Origin: Bog-950 sp044228435
Lineage (GTDB): Bacteria > Bacteroidota > Bacteroidia > Chitinophagales > LD1
Direction of reading: 5' to 3'
Assembly (NCBI GenBank): GCA_044228435.1
Contig: JBGAUW010000004.1
Span: 243,606 to 307,605, forward strand
DNA length: 64,000 nucleotides
Shown: one piece after another, positions 18,441 through 27,399 of the stretch
How the letters are laid out: each line of letters begins with the position of its first letter
Numbering within the stretch: the first letter of the stretch is position 1
Translations under genes and position numbers: made by a program
Notes under the pieces: model-generated
The model's input: only the letters and a program-made list of their open reading frames with translations
What the model was told of the DNA's origin: nothing
The model's database searches: none

Positions 18441-20945
18441 ATGAAAGCAGAATATAAAATAGCAGAGGTAGTAAAGGCGATTGGCGGTAAGCTGCTATCT
18501 AAGGAAAAAAGAGAAGCGGTTATTAATGAGTTGCTGCTCGATTCGCGCAAATTAATACACCCGGCACAAACCTTATTTTTTGCCTTAGGCGGACAAAAGT
18601 TAGACGGCCATAATTACATAGATGACCTGTATAAAAGAGGGGTTCGCAATTTTGTAGTGGCCAAAGAACCCGATATTGAAAAATATGCCGACGCCAATTT
18701 TATAGTAGTAAAAGACGTATTGGCGGCACTGCAAAAGTTAGCCGGTTTTCACAGAGGTAAATTTACAATGCCTGTTATTGCAGTAACAGGAAGTAACGGT
18801 AAAACCATAGTAAAAGAGTGGCTTTACCAATTGCTGCACGAAGACTATAACATAGTGCGCAACCCTAAAAGCTATAACTCGCAGGTGGGCGTACCACTAT
18901 CCTTGTGGTTGATAAACAGTGAAAATACATTGGGAATATTTGAAGCCGGAATTTCGGAACCGGGCGAGATGCCTAAGCTGCAAAAAATTATACAGCCAAC
19001 TATAGGGGTGTTTACCAATATTGGCGAGGCGCATAGCGCGGGCTTTTTAAATATAAAGCACAAAACCAAAGAGAAGCTTACCCTGTTTACGAAAAGCGAG
19101 GTGCTTATTTATTGTAAAGATTATCCGGATATCAATCAAAGCCTGGGCGAGATAAATGCACTGCGCGATGAGCCTGTAAAAATAATGAGCTGGAGCATGA
19201 GCGGCGAAGCCGACTTGCAGGTAACCAGTGTAATGCAGAAAGATAACCGGTCGTTTATACATAGTGTTTACAAAGGCAGAGAGCTGGATTTTGATATTCC
19301 TTTTGCCGATAAAGCCAGCGTAGAGAATGCTATACATTGTGTTTGCGTAATGCTATATCTGCAAAAAGATTTTGATGTTATACGCGAACGCATGAAACAC
19401 CTGGCCGGTATTAAAATGCGTTTGGAGATGAAGGACGCAATTAATAACTGTTCAGTAATTAACGATACTTACAATTCCGATATAGGCTCTTTAAAAATCG
19501 CTATCGACTTTTTAAAGCAGCAAAACCAGCACCCTAAAAAAACAATTATCCTCTCCGATATTTTGCAGAGTGGCAGGGGCGAAATGGATTTATACTCCGA
19601 GGTAGCGGCCTTGCTACAAGAGAATAAAGTAAACCGGTTGATTGGTATCGGCCCATCTTTATTAAGGCAAAAAAAGCTGCTCGAAAAGAACGAGTCTTTA
19701 CAAGTAGAACTGTATGAAAGCACCGAGGAGTTTTTGAAAAAATTAGACTCGGCATCGTTTAGCAACGAGGTTATTTTGCTTAAGGGGGCACGTAAATTCC
19801 GGTTTGAGGTAATAGGTAAATTTTTAGAACGCAAGGCGCATGAAACAGTTTTAGAAATTAACCTGAACGCCCTAACCCATAACCTAAAAGCTTACCAGGC
19901 GCTGCTAAAACCCGAAACTAAAACCATGGCTATGGTTAAGGCATTCAGCTATGGTAGTGGTAGTTTTGAAATTGCCAATGTGCTGCAGTTTAGCCGGGTA
20001 GATTACCTGGCCGTGGCTTATGCCGACGAAGGAGTGGAGTTGCGCAAAAACGGTATTACCTTACCTATAATGGTAATGAACCCCGAGCAAAGAAGCTTTG
20101 ATGTAATGTTTCAGTACAACCTCGAGCCCGAAATTTACTCGCACAACCTGCTGGATAGGTTTTCGGAAATTGTAGCCTTGCTGCACAAAGGCGATGGCAA
20201 CCGTTATAAAATACATATAGAATTAGAAACCGGTATGAACCGGTTGGGCTTTACTAAAAACGAAGTGCTGGAGTTGATAGAAAAAATTCGCCAAAGCGAA
20301 CATTTGCAAATTGCTTCGGTGTTTTCGCACTTAGCCGCCAGCGAAGACCCTGCTTATGATGAGTTTACCAAAGAGCAGATAAAGAACTTCGATGCTATGA
20401 GCACCACCATTTGCTCGCAGTTCGATTACCCGATACTGCGCCACATTTTAAACAGCAATGGTATTACCCGCCACACCAAAGCGCAGTTTGATATGGTGCG
20501 CCTGGGCATAGGCTTATATGGTATAGATGGCTCGCAAAAGGTAGAAGGCAAGCTGATGAATGTGTCTACACTTAAAACAACCATCTCGCAAATTAAGCAT
20601 GTAAAAAAAGGCGAAACGGTAGGCTACGGTCGGGTAGGTAAGGTAAGCAAAGATAAAACTATTGCCACCGTGGGTATTGGCTACGCCGATGGACTTAGCC
20701 GCAAGCTATCCAACAAAACTGGCCGTATGCTGGTAAACGGCAAACTGGTGCCCGTAATAGGCAATGTATGTATGGATATGACCATGCTGGATATAACCGG
20801 AGTAGAAGCACAAGAGGGCGATGAGGTAATTGTGTTTGGCAATAACCCCACGGTAGAAGAAGTTGCCTTAGCAGCCGAAACTATTCCTTACGAAATTTTA
20901 ACCGGTATATCGGCGCGGGTTAAGCGGGTTTATTTTCAGGAATAA
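18441..20945 (+). CDS. Bifunctional MurF ligase-alanine racemase
   Basis: An 834-aa fusion. Residues 1-460 are MurF, which adds D-Ala-D-Ala to UDP-MurNAc-tripeptide. Its P-loop VTGSNGKTIVKEW starts near residue 115, and the Mur central signature IGVFTNIGEAHSAGF is present. Residues 465-834 are a PLP-dependent alanine racemase, with the lysine of MVKAFSYGSGS at about residue 500 and the catalytic Tyr in VGIGYADGLSRK. Both active sites look complete, so one protein supplies D-Ala and uses its dipeptide product. The fusion is known from Bacteroidota. Start ATG at 18441, divergent from the K+ channel. Confidence 0.95.
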   Translation: MKAEYKIAEVVKAIGGKLLSKEKREAVINELLLDSRKLIHPAQTLFFALGGQKLDGHNYIDDLYKRGVRNFVVAKEPDIEKYADANFIVVKDVLAALQKLAGFHRGKFTMPVIAVTGSNGKTIVKEWLYQLLHEDYNIVRNPKSYNSQVGVPLSLWLINSENTLGIFEAGISEPGEMPKLQKIIQPTIGVFTNIGEAHSAGFLNIKHKTKEKLTLFTKSEVLIYCKDYPDINQSLGEINALRDEPVKIMSWSMSGEADLQVTSVMQKDNRSFIHSVYKGRELDFDIPFADKASVENAIHCVCVMLYLQKDFDVIRERMKHLAGIKMRLEMKDAINNCSVINDTYNSDIGSLKIAIDFLKQQNQHPKKTIILSDILQSGRGEMDLYSEVAALLQENKVNRLIGIGPSLLRQKKLLEKNESLQVELYESTEEFLKKLDSASFSNEVILLKGARKFRFEVIGKFLERKAHETVLEINLNALTHNLKAYQALLKPETKTMAMVKAFSYGSGSFEIANVLQFSRVDYLAVAYADEGVELRKNGITLPIMVMNPEQRSFDVMFQYNLEPEIYSHNLLDRFSEIVALLHKGDGNRYKIHIELETGMNRLGFTKNEVLELIEKIRQSEHLQIASVFSHLAASEDPAYDEFTKEQIKNFDAMSTTICSQFDYPILRHILNSNGITRHTKAQFDMVRLGIGLYGIDGSQKVEGKLMNVSTLKTTISQIKHVKKGETVGYGRVGKVSKDKTIATVGIGYADGLSRKLSNKTGRMLVNGKLVPVIGNVCMDMTMLDITGVEAQEGDEVIVFGNNPTVEEVALAAETIPYEILTGISARVKRVYFQE

Positions 20946-20974
20946 GACATTAAAACTGCAAAAAATTGGAGCGG

Positions 20975-21066
20975 TTCTATGGTTAACATTGGAAAATTAA
21001 CCAGTTGTAAATCAACTAAGTAGAAAACCAAAATTGAAAACATGTTAACCTTGGTTAACCATAGAA
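20975..21066. repeat. Inverted repeat with GGTTAAC motifs between murF-alr and rlmN
   Basis: The 13-bp arms TTCTATGGTTAAC (20975-20987) and GTTAACCATAGAA (21054-21066) are perfect inverted copies 66 bp apart. Two further GTTAACC-type words lie inside the right half (21044-21050 and 21053-21060). The rest of this 231-bp gap shows no gene. It could be a terminator-scale stem, a regulator site or a relic of a small mobile repeat. Confidence 0.6.
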
Positions 21067-21158
21067 TGGGGCCTGGGTTTGTATTCAAAATGAGGTTTTA
21101 ATACGCTTATGCGGCACATTGCTTAAAGCCTTTTATCGCTTATCCCACATATGTTCCT

Positions 21159-21166
21159 TATCTTCG
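21159..21166 (+). promoter_or_regulatory. Putative -7 element (TATCTTCG) for rlmN
   Basis: TATCTTCG matches TAnnTTTG with one substitution and ends ten bases before the rlmN ATG at 21177. Confidence 0.5.
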
Positions 21167-21176
21167 CAAACTATTT

Positions 21177-22211
21177 ATGAAGCAGGATATCCGTAAGTTT
21201 TCTGAAGCCCAACTAATCACCGAGTTCGAAAAGTTTGGCGAGCCGAAGTTTCGCGCCAAACAGGTGCATGAGTGGCTTTGGAAAAAATCGGCCCGCTCTT
21301 TTGACGAGATGACGAACCTTTCGAAAGACTTGCGGACCAAACTCGCTGAGCAATTTGCCTTTTACTCGGTTACCGAAAACATAGTGCAAAAAAGCAGCGA
21401 TGGTACCGTAAAGCTGGGTATGAAGTTGCACGATGACCGGTTGGTAGAGGGCGTAATGATACCGGATGATGAGCGGAATACAGCTTGTGTATCATCGCAG
21501 GTGGGGTGTACTTTAAGCTGTACTTTTTGTGCAACGGGCTTTTTAAAAAGAGAACGCAATTTAGAAGCAGGTGAGATATACGACCAGGTTGTTTTGCTGA
21601 ACAAACATGCGCTTGAACATAGCGGCCGGCCGCTAACCAACATAGTGTACATGGGTATGGGCGAACCCTTGCTGAACTATGATAACGTAATGCAAAGCAT
21701 TAGGTATATTACCTCGCCGGAGGGATTGAACATGGCGCAAAAGCGCATTACAGTTTCTACATCCGGTGTAGTACGCAACATCAGGCGCATGGCGGATGAG
21801 GGAATGAAGTTTAACCTGGCCCTTTCTTTACACGCACCTACCAACGAGAAGCGCAATAAAATAATGGACATTAACCAAAGCAACCCTTTGGAAGAGGTAA
21901 TGGATGCCCTGAACTATTTTTACGAGAAGACTGGCAACAAAATAACCTTCGAGTATATCCTGTTCGATAAGTTTAACGACTCAATAGAGGATGCCGACCA
22001 CTTGTTTTATTTAGCCGATAGGGTTCCTTCGTTCATAAACATTATTGAATACAATAACGTGGTAGGGGTAGAACTTAAAAAAGCAAAACGCGAAAACCGC
22101 GATGCTTTTGTTGCCTACCTGCGCGATAAGGGAGTGAGTGTAGCCATACGCCGCAGCCGCGGTAAGGATATAGATGCCGCCTGCGGGCAATTGGCGAATA
22201 AGAACGGATAA
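21177..22211 (+). CDS. rlmN: Dual-specificity RNA methyltransferase RlmN
   Basis: A 344-aa radical SAM enzyme that methylates C2 of A2503 in 23S rRNA and of A37 in some tRNAs. The CxxxCxxC cluster motif reads CTLSCTFCATGF. The family signatures NIVYMGMGEPLLNYDNVM and RITVSTSGVVRNIRRMADEG follow. The C-terminal catalytic Cys lies in IDAACGQL and the second Cys in NTACVSSQVGC. Length is standard. It has its own TATCTTCG promoter-like element and lies 231 bp after murF-alr, so it is a separate unit. Confidence 0.96.
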   Translation: MKQDIRKFSEAQLITEFEKFGEPKFRAKQVHEWLWKKSARSFDEMTNLSKDLRTKLAEQFAFYSVTENIVQKSSDGTVKLGMKLHDDRLVEGVMIPDDERNTACVSSQVGCTLSCTFCATGFLKRERNLEAGEIYDQVVLLNKHALEHSGRPLTNIVYMGMGEPLLNYDNVMQSIRYITSPEGLNMAQKRITVSTSGVVRNIRRMADEGMKFNLALSLHAPTNEKRNKIMDINQSNPLEEVMDALNYFYEKTGNKITFEYILFDKFNDSIEDADHLFYLADRVPSFINIIEYNNVVGVELKKAKRENRDAFVAYLRDKGVSVAIRRSRGKDIDAACGQLANKNG

Positions 22212-22224
22212 CTGGCTTTTAGTT

Positions 22225-22282
22225 CTCCTCCTTCACCGCTACCGCGGTGGCATTTAAGGAGGAGTGTCGGGCGAAGCCCGAC
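22225..22282. repeat. Nested hairpins in the rlmN downstream gap
   Basis: CTCCTCCTT (22225-22233) pairs with AAGGAGGAG (22256-22264), enclosing a second stem CACCGC/GCGGTG (22234-22249). A third stem, GTCGGGC-GAA-GCCCGAC, follows at 22266-22282. Modules of the form CTCCTCC...GGAGGAG plus GCCCGA recur between genes in many Bacteroidota (recall, not searched). It may act as a terminator between convergent rlmN and the outer-membrane gene, though it lacks a good T-run. Confidence 0.5.
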
Positions 22283-22384
22283 GAGGTGGTCCTAAAAAAA
22301 TCGGTGGAAACCATATTGCTACGGCCTCCACCTTTAACCAAACCCACACTTACTACTCCGCATATAGCGGAACATGATTATCTT

Positions 22385-23170
22385 TTAACGGCTCATTTTT
22401 AAGTTGCCGTCTTGTTTAAATTTATCTAAGAAGAATGTAATCCCTAACAATAGGTTAGTTGAGTTGTTATAAAACTTACCAATGTATAGGTCCGTATTAC
22501 CGGTCTGATTTATAAACCCGGTATTATTGCGTGCTTCAACCGTAAATGCTGCTACCTTGCCTATAGGTAATAACACCCCAAGCCCCATGGCAGCACCCGC
22601 ATCAAAACTGCGAACATCGTTCGTTATATCCGTTTTAATTGAGGTTTGTTTGAAAGTTCCCTCACTACCGGGTTGGTAATAAGTATCATTCATTACCCTG
22701 CGTGCGGCTATAGTTACGCCGGCATATACACCTCCATTTACAAAAAAACGCACATGCTTACCAAATGTAAATCGTGCCATTACCGGCACTGTTACATAGT
22801 CAATCCTGTCATAAGCCGAACTACTGTTAAAGGTGCTGTTTCCATCCCACGAACTATTTAAATAATAAATATCGCCTTTACGTTCATAATTGGTTTCTAT
22901 ATGCAGCCCAATCATTTTTGTAAAGTTATACTGGTAAGAAATACCAGCAGCAACTGAACCAAACACAGGGCGCTTACCATTGCGCGGGCTTTGTACGGGG
23001 TTCTGATTAAAAAACACCGAATAACCCGGGCCTGCACTTATGCCAAACTCCATTTTTGCGGGCACCACAGCATCTGCAGGTCCCTGGGCGGTGGTTGTTA
23101 CAGCCTCTTGCGCCAAAGCCGGGTAAACGCATCCCACGGTGGCCACTATAATCAGCAGTTTATTTAACAT
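22385..23170 (-). CDS. Outer-membrane beta-barrel protein (PorT-like)
   Basis: A 261-aa protein with a signal peptide (cleavage around YPALAQ, residue 21) and alternating hydrophobic/polar beta-strands typical of the PorT/OMP_b-brl_2 families: EFGISAGPGYSVFF, GSVAAGISYQYNFT, KMIGLHIETNYERKG, TVPVMARFTFGKHVRFFVNG. It ends in strand-like residues. A PorT role in type IX secretion cannot be claimed, because this barrel family is large and many paralogues are uncharacterised. Alone on the minus strand, convergent with rlmN. Confidence 0.78.
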   Translation of the reverse strand: MLNKLLIIVATVGCVYPALAQEAVTTTAQGPADAVVPAKMEFGISAGPGYSVFFNQNPVQSPRNGKRPVFGSVAAGISYQYNFTKMIGLHIETNYERKGDIYYLNSSWDGNSTFNSSSAYDRIDYVTVPVMARFTFGKHVRFFVNGGVYAGVTIAARRVMNDTYYQPGSEGTFKQTSIKTDITNDVRSFDAGAAMGLGVLLPIGKVAAFTVEARNNTGFINQTGNTDLYIGKFYNNSTNLLLGITFFLDKFKQDGNLKMSR

Positions 23171-23336
23171 AACACATTGTTTTAGGTAAAGTCTAGCCCA
23201 TTGCCTGAACTGTTACTTCAATTCCCGTTCCACGTGTAATTGTTATCTCATATAATGCCTACGTAGCTTTAACATAATTAGGTATAAATAGTTGCGGGCA
23301 TAGCGCTAAACCATCAAAAAGATATAAATGAATGAA

Positions 23337-23819
23337 TTAGGCTATACGTTCGGCTTCTGCCTTAAGTGCGGCGGTTTGTCGGTCAAAGCCATTTTGTACC
23401 TGGGCGAGTGGGATAAAAGCCTTTAATAGTCCATTAAATTCCTCGCGGGTGCGGTAGGTAGTAGTTTGGCTTCCGGCATTTTGCTCCAACCAATGATACC
23501 GTGTTGCCTTTACCAGGCCTAAATTATTTAAAGGCCCGGTAAACCGGTAGCTCCAATGTGCACGCTTACTGCCATCTTTATCGGTAAACGGTAATTTTGT
23601 ATCGGTAATTTCTTCGTTTGATGATGCCTGCCCTCCATTTTGCCAGCGCACAAACAGTTTCATGGTATTGCCCGGCACAGCCATATCGCCTTCTCCCTCT
23701 GCTCTTACTACAAACGGATTCCATTTGGGGTAGTTGTTTATATCCAGCATTGTTTGCCACACCTTTTCAATAGGTGCATTAATGTTAATGCTGGCTTCGG
23801 CAGCTATTTTGGTGGCCAT
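23337..23819 (-). CDS. SRPBCC-fold (START/Bet v1-like) protein
   Basis: A 160-aa protein with the helix-grip fold of the polyketide cyclase/SRPBCC superfamily. The start AEASININAPIEKVWQTMLD-type segment and NYPKWNPFVVRAEGEG are characteristic, and the C-terminal helix around QTAALKAEAERI closes the cavity. Members bind hydrophobic ligands; no function can be given. It begins five bases after the TauE/SafE-like gene ends, so the two are probably cotranscribed. Confidence 0.83.
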   Translation of the reverse strand: MATKIAAEASININAPIEKVWQTMLDINNYPKWNPFVVRAEGEGDMAVPGNTMKLFVRWQNGGQASSNEEITDTKLPFTDKDGSKRAHWSYRFTGPLNNLGLVKATRYHWLEQNAGSQTTTYRTREEFNGLLKAFIPLAQVQNGFDRQTAALKAEAERIA

Positions 23820-23824
23820 AGCAA

Positions 23825-24577
23825 CTATTTAAAAAACCAAATATAAACCGTAAGCAGCGATATAACGCTTACCATTATCCGCTTCATCCAAACCTCATCT
23901 ACTGTAACACTCCACCGGCTGGTTAGCCAGCCGCCTAACGATGTACCGGCGCTCATAACCAGCCCATAATACCAGTGTATATTGCCCTTCCATAAAAAAA
24001 CAGCAAGTGCAGCAAAGGTGTAAAACAAGGTAATAAATACTTTGTAGTAGTTGGTCTTGTTAATGTCGAACCGGTGCAACAGCAGCATAGGCGCCATTAA
24101 AAAAAAGCCTGAGCCGGCTTGTATAAAGCCCCCATATATGCCCACAAAAAAATAGATAATAACACCGGCTATTTTGTGTTTTAGCTGTATGCACTCTTCG
24201 GCCGGGTTTTTATTTTTAAGGGGGTTAATAATGGTAATAGCCAAAAACAGCACCATTACACCCATTAATACCTGGTTAAAAATGTGTGACGGTATTTTTA
24301 CCGCAAACAAGGCACCTATAACCGAGCCCGGAATGCAGGCCATGGTTAACCACCACTTATAACTATCGCCGGTTACCCCTTTGCTTTCGAAACCTTTGGC
24401 CGAAAAAAAGCTTTGAAAAATAATAGGCACCCGGTTGGTAGCGTTCGCTTCGGCAGGGGTAAGGCCGGCAAAAATGAGCGCCGATAGCGATACCAGCGAG
24501 CCAGCGGCCGAAATGGTATTAATAAAAGCCACCGCAATGCCCGCTATAAAAACGATGATTATATACAGAATATCCAC
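23825..24577 (-). CDS. TauE/SafE family membrane transporter
   Basis: About 251 aa from the GTG at 24577 (281 aa if started at the ATG at 24670). The protein has seven to eight hydrophobic segments and the family's N-terminal signature FINTISAAGSLVS with LSALIFAGLTPAEANATNR. The second half repeats the pattern, with IYGGFIQAGSGFFLM. Members export sulfite, sulfoacetate or other organic anions, or are unassigned. I favour GTG 24577 because the protein then begins right at the first membrane helix and a TATATTCG element lies four bases upstream. Divergent from the gene at 24695. Confidence 0.85.
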   Translation of the reverse strand: MDILYIIIVFIAGIAVAFINTISAAGSLVSLSALIFAGLTPAEANATNRVPIIFQSFFSAKGFESKGVTGDSYKWWLTMACIPGSVIGALFAVKIPSHIFNQVLMGVMVLFLAITIINPLKNKNPAEECIQLKHKIAGVIIYFFVGIYGGFIQAGSGFFLMAPMLLLHRFDINKTNYYKVFITLFYTFAALAVFLWKGNIHWYYGLVMSAGTSLGGWLTSRWSVTVDEVWMKRIMVSVISLLTVYIWFFK

Positions 24578-24581
24578 GTGC

Positions 24582-24589
24582 CGAATATA
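24582..24589 (-). promoter_or_regulatory. Putative -7 element (TATATTCG) for the TauE/SafE-like gene
   Basis: On the minus strand TATATTCG ends four bases before the GTG at 24577, and it lies inside the longer alternative reading frame. It supports the shorter start. Confidence 0.4.
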
Positions 24590-24681
24590 AAATAAGCCCC
24601 GATAGGTCCGTTTCGGCATGTTATTTAGACAATAAAGCCTAAAGGTGTTAAGAGCGGAGGCCTTTGGCACCCTGCAATTCT

Positions 24682-24689
24682 TATTTTTG
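24682..24689 (+). promoter_or_regulatory. Putative -7 element (TATTTTTG)
   Basis: TATTTTTG is a full match to TAnnTTTG and ends five bases before the ATG at 24695. A leader of almost zero length would follow. Confidence 0.55.
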
Positions 24690-24694
24690 GCACA

Positions 24695-25369
24695 ATGGCA
24701 AAAACGGCTTTAATTATTGGTGCAACAGGATTGGTAGGGGAACAATGTCTGAACGGATTACTTAACTCAGTGGCTTACGAAAAGGTGATAGCGCTTACCC
24801 GCAAGCCTATTAAAAGCCCTAAGCAAAAATTACATAACATAGTTACCGACTTTAATAACCTTGCTGAAATTAAAGAACAATTAAAGGCCGATGACGTGTT
24901 TTGTGCTATGGGTACTACCATTGCCACGGCCGGCAGCAAAGAGGCTTTTAAAAGAGTAGATTTTGATATTCCGCTGCAGGTGGCCGAAATAGCCAAAGCA
25001 AATGGGGCCACCCGGTTTATATTGGTATCGTCTTTAGGCGCCGATGCAAAATCATCGGTTTTTTATAGCCGCATGAAAGGGGAGCTGGAAGAAGCGGTTA
25101 AACGGCTTAGATACGATTGGCTGGTGGTTTTCAGGCCCTCGCTTTTATTGGGCGATAGAAAAGAAAGACGCACCGGTGAGCAGGTGGCCAGGTTTGTGGC
25201 CGAAAAGTTTTCGTTTTTGTTTACAGGCCCTTTTCGGAAATATAAAGGCACGCCTGTATATTTATTGGGCAAACAAATGGTTAGAGTGGCGCAGGAAAGA
25301 GAGCCATCATCGTTAGAAAAGATACCGGTGGTGCGCATTATCGAAAACGAAGAGATTTTGAATAAATGA
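24695..25369 (+). CDS. NAD(P)-binding Rossmann-fold oxidoreductase (HTATIP2-like)
   Basis: A 224-aa atypical short-chain dehydrogenase/NAD(P)H-binding protein. The dinucleotide motif GATGLVGEQCL lies at residues 8-18, followed by VIALTRKP and the DDVFCAMGTTIATAGS segment seen in YbjT/HTATIP2-like proteins. Then come FILVSSLGADAKSSVFYSRMK, with the YxxxK-like pair, and FRPSLLLG. Substrate unknown. Its stop overlaps the start of the CapA-like gene by four bases (ATGA), which indicates translational coupling. A perfect TATTTTTG element stands directly before it. Confidence 0.82.
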   Translation: MAKTALIIGATGLVGEQCLNGLLNSVAYEKVIALTRKPIKSPKQKLHNIVTDFNNLAEIKEQLKADDVFCAMGTTIATAGSKEAFKRVDFDIPLQVAEIAKANGATRFILVSSLGADAKSSVFYSRMKGELEEAVKRLRYDWLVVFRPSLLLGDRKERRTGEQVARFVAEKFSFLFTGPFRKYKGTPVYLLGKQMVRVAQEREPSSLEKIPVVRIIENEEILNK

Positions 25370-27399
25370 AAAACGGATTACCCACAACGCTTAACGGACG
25401 CCCGGTTATGGGGGCTTTTTGGCGCCGCTGTATGGCAGTGTTTACTGCTGCTTTTCTTTTTACCGGTTTAGTTTGCGCGCAGGAGAAAGAATCGCCGCTT
25501 ATATCGTTTAAGCAAAAAATGCTAATGCAAAAGCGAGAGGATAATGGCATAGAGAAAATAGATTCGTTCAGTAAGTTGCATTTAATGATTGGTGGTAACG
25601 TTTACCAAACCGAAAAGCACGCCGCCTACGCCTACGATAAAGCCACCCGCAAGTACGATTACAAAAACGAGTTTAAGTATATACAGCCCTTGCTTAACCT
25701 GGGCGACATAACCCTTGTTAACCTTAAAACATCGTTTAGCAACAACACTAAAAACATGTTTTCGTCGCCCGATGAGTTTGGGCTGGCGCTTAAATATGCC
25801 GGTGTAAATGCAGTAATGCATGCTAACGTGCATACAGCTAACATTGGCAAGGCTAACCTTAAGCGTACGCACGAGGTGCTGGATGAATATGACATATACC
25901 ACACCGGCGCATTTACCGATAAGCAGCAGCGTAATGGTAACTTTCCGCTTATTATCAACCGTAAGGGTTTTCGCATAGCCATACTTAATTACACCAACCT
26001 GGTGGCAAGGCCATCGGTTTCGCGCGATTTTGTAATTAACGAAATAGACAAGAGCGTAATAGACCGCGATATGCGCATGGCACATGCTTACAAACCCGAT
26101 TTTACCATTGTATATTTTGATTGGGGTGCGAATACGCAGGACGCACCCAGCTATGCGCAACAGGAATTGGCCCAATACGTTTTTCAGGCCGGTGCAAGTT
26201 TGGTGGTGGGTACTCACCCAAACACACCTATGCGGCTTGAGACCATGAACTATAGTTATAATGGCGAACAGCACGAAGGTATTATAGCCTACTCGTTAGG
26301 CAACCTGCTTAGCAGTAACGAAGACCTTCGCAACCGCAATGGTTTTTTAATAGATATGGAGTTGCAGAAAAACAACTTTACCCGCGAAACCCACGTGAGC
26401 GACTGGGGCGTTATACCGGTATACACTTATTACGATACCACCTCAACCAAGGGTGCAACCAAGGTGCTTTCGGTACCCTGCTCTAATGTAGAGAGCGCCG
26501 ACATTTTACCCAATATACCGTACATTGAAAAACGCCGGGCAGTAAACAGCGCATATGAAGTGCGTAAGCTGTTAGGTACCATTGCCGATGAGATACAGTA
26601 TAACCTGAATGAGCTGATTGTAAACAACGTGATGGAAAGTATTGATATAACCAATGCGCCGCTAAACAATAAATATAACCCCAAGCGCGAAGATGAGGTA
26701 ATGCCAAGCGAAGCGCCGGAGTTACCAGTGGCTGTTGCCGAAAACTCACTCAACACCCCATCGTTGGCTTTGCTATATGAGCAACAACCGGCCGAGGCAA
26801 TGGCCAGGGCAGCAGGCACACCGGCAACTACAAAAGCAACAGCCAATGGTAAAAAACCGGCTAAAACTGTTGCTGAAAAAGACAATTCGTATTTGGCACA
26901 ACGCGAAAAAGCGCAGGCGCTGATGGATGGGAACGCAGAACCGGTGCCCGCTAATAACACAGCAAGCCCCGCTACTACAGCCGGTGTAAAAGCAACGCAA
27001 GCAGCTGCCGAAAACCCGGCCGATGAAATACCGGTTGAAAGAATTAAAGAAACAAGTATAGATATTGCTCCGGCCAGTGCGGTGGCTATACAGCCTGTTA
27101 TTGAAAAGAAACCAGAAGCTACTATAGAAATGCCCAAAGCAAAGCCTATGGAAGTAGAACTGGATACCTTTTACCGCATTCAGTTTTATGCACTTAAAAC
27201 GTTTATCCCACTCGACACGAATTACTATACCCACTTAAAAGGCTACGAGGTGTGGCCCGAAGATGGCTTGTACAAATATATGCTGGGCCGCTACCGCAGC
27301 TATGAGCAGTGCGAAAAATACTGGCGTACACAAATACAGCCCCGCTATAAGCAAAGCTTTATTGTAAAGTTTGTTGATGGTAAACGAGTTGCCAAATGA
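25366..27399 (+). CDS. Degenerate CapA-like protein with C-terminal SPOR-like domain
   Basis: 677 aa. A signal peptide ends near residue 39 (FLFTGLVCAQ). Residues about 65-375 have the fold pattern of CapA/PgsA (metallophosphoesterase-like). The usual metal-site motifs are altered: MIGGNVY where GDV is expected, LVNLKTSF for NLE, ANVHTANIG for NNHxxDxG, FDWGAN for HWG, and GTHPNTPM for GxHPH. An Ala/Pro/Lys-rich linker (about 440-590) leads to a SPOR-like C-terminus (FYRIQFYALK...FIVKFVDGKRV). It may be a non-catalytic, peptidoglycan-binding periplasmic protein (inference). It overlaps both neighbours by four bases, including coaX downstream. Confidence 0.72.
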   Translation: MKNGLPTTLNGRPVMGAFWRRCMAVFTAAFLFTGLVCAQEKESPLISFKQKMLMQKREDNGIEKIDSFSKLHLMIGGNVYQTEKHAAYAYDKATRKYDYKNEFKYIQPLLNLGDITLVNLKTSFSNNTKNMFSSPDEFGLALKYAGVNAVMHANVHTANIGKANLKRTHEVLDEYDIYHTGAFTDKQQRNGNFPLIINRKGFRIAILNYTNLVARPSVSRDFVINEIDKSVIDRDMRMAHAYKPDFTIVYFDWGANTQDAPSYAQQELAQYVFQAGASLVVGTHPNTPMRLETMNYSYNGEQHEGIIAYSLGNLLSSNEDLRNRNGFLIDMELQKNNFTRETHVSDWGVIPVYTYYDTTSTKGATKVLSVPCSNVESADILPNIPYIEKRRAVNSAYEVRKLLGTIADEIQYNLNELIVNNVMESIDITNAPLNNKYNPKREDEVMPSEAPELPVAVAENSLNTPSLALLYEQQPAEAMARAAGTPATTKATANGKKPAKTVAEKDNSYLAQREKAQALMDGNAEPVPANNTASPATTAGVKATQAAAENPADEIPVERIKETSIDIAPASAVAIQPVIEKKPEATIEMPKAKPMEVELDTFYRIQFYALKTFIPLDTNYYTHLKGYEVWPEDGLYKYMLGRYRSYEQCEKYWRTQIQPRYKQSFIVKFVDGKRVAK

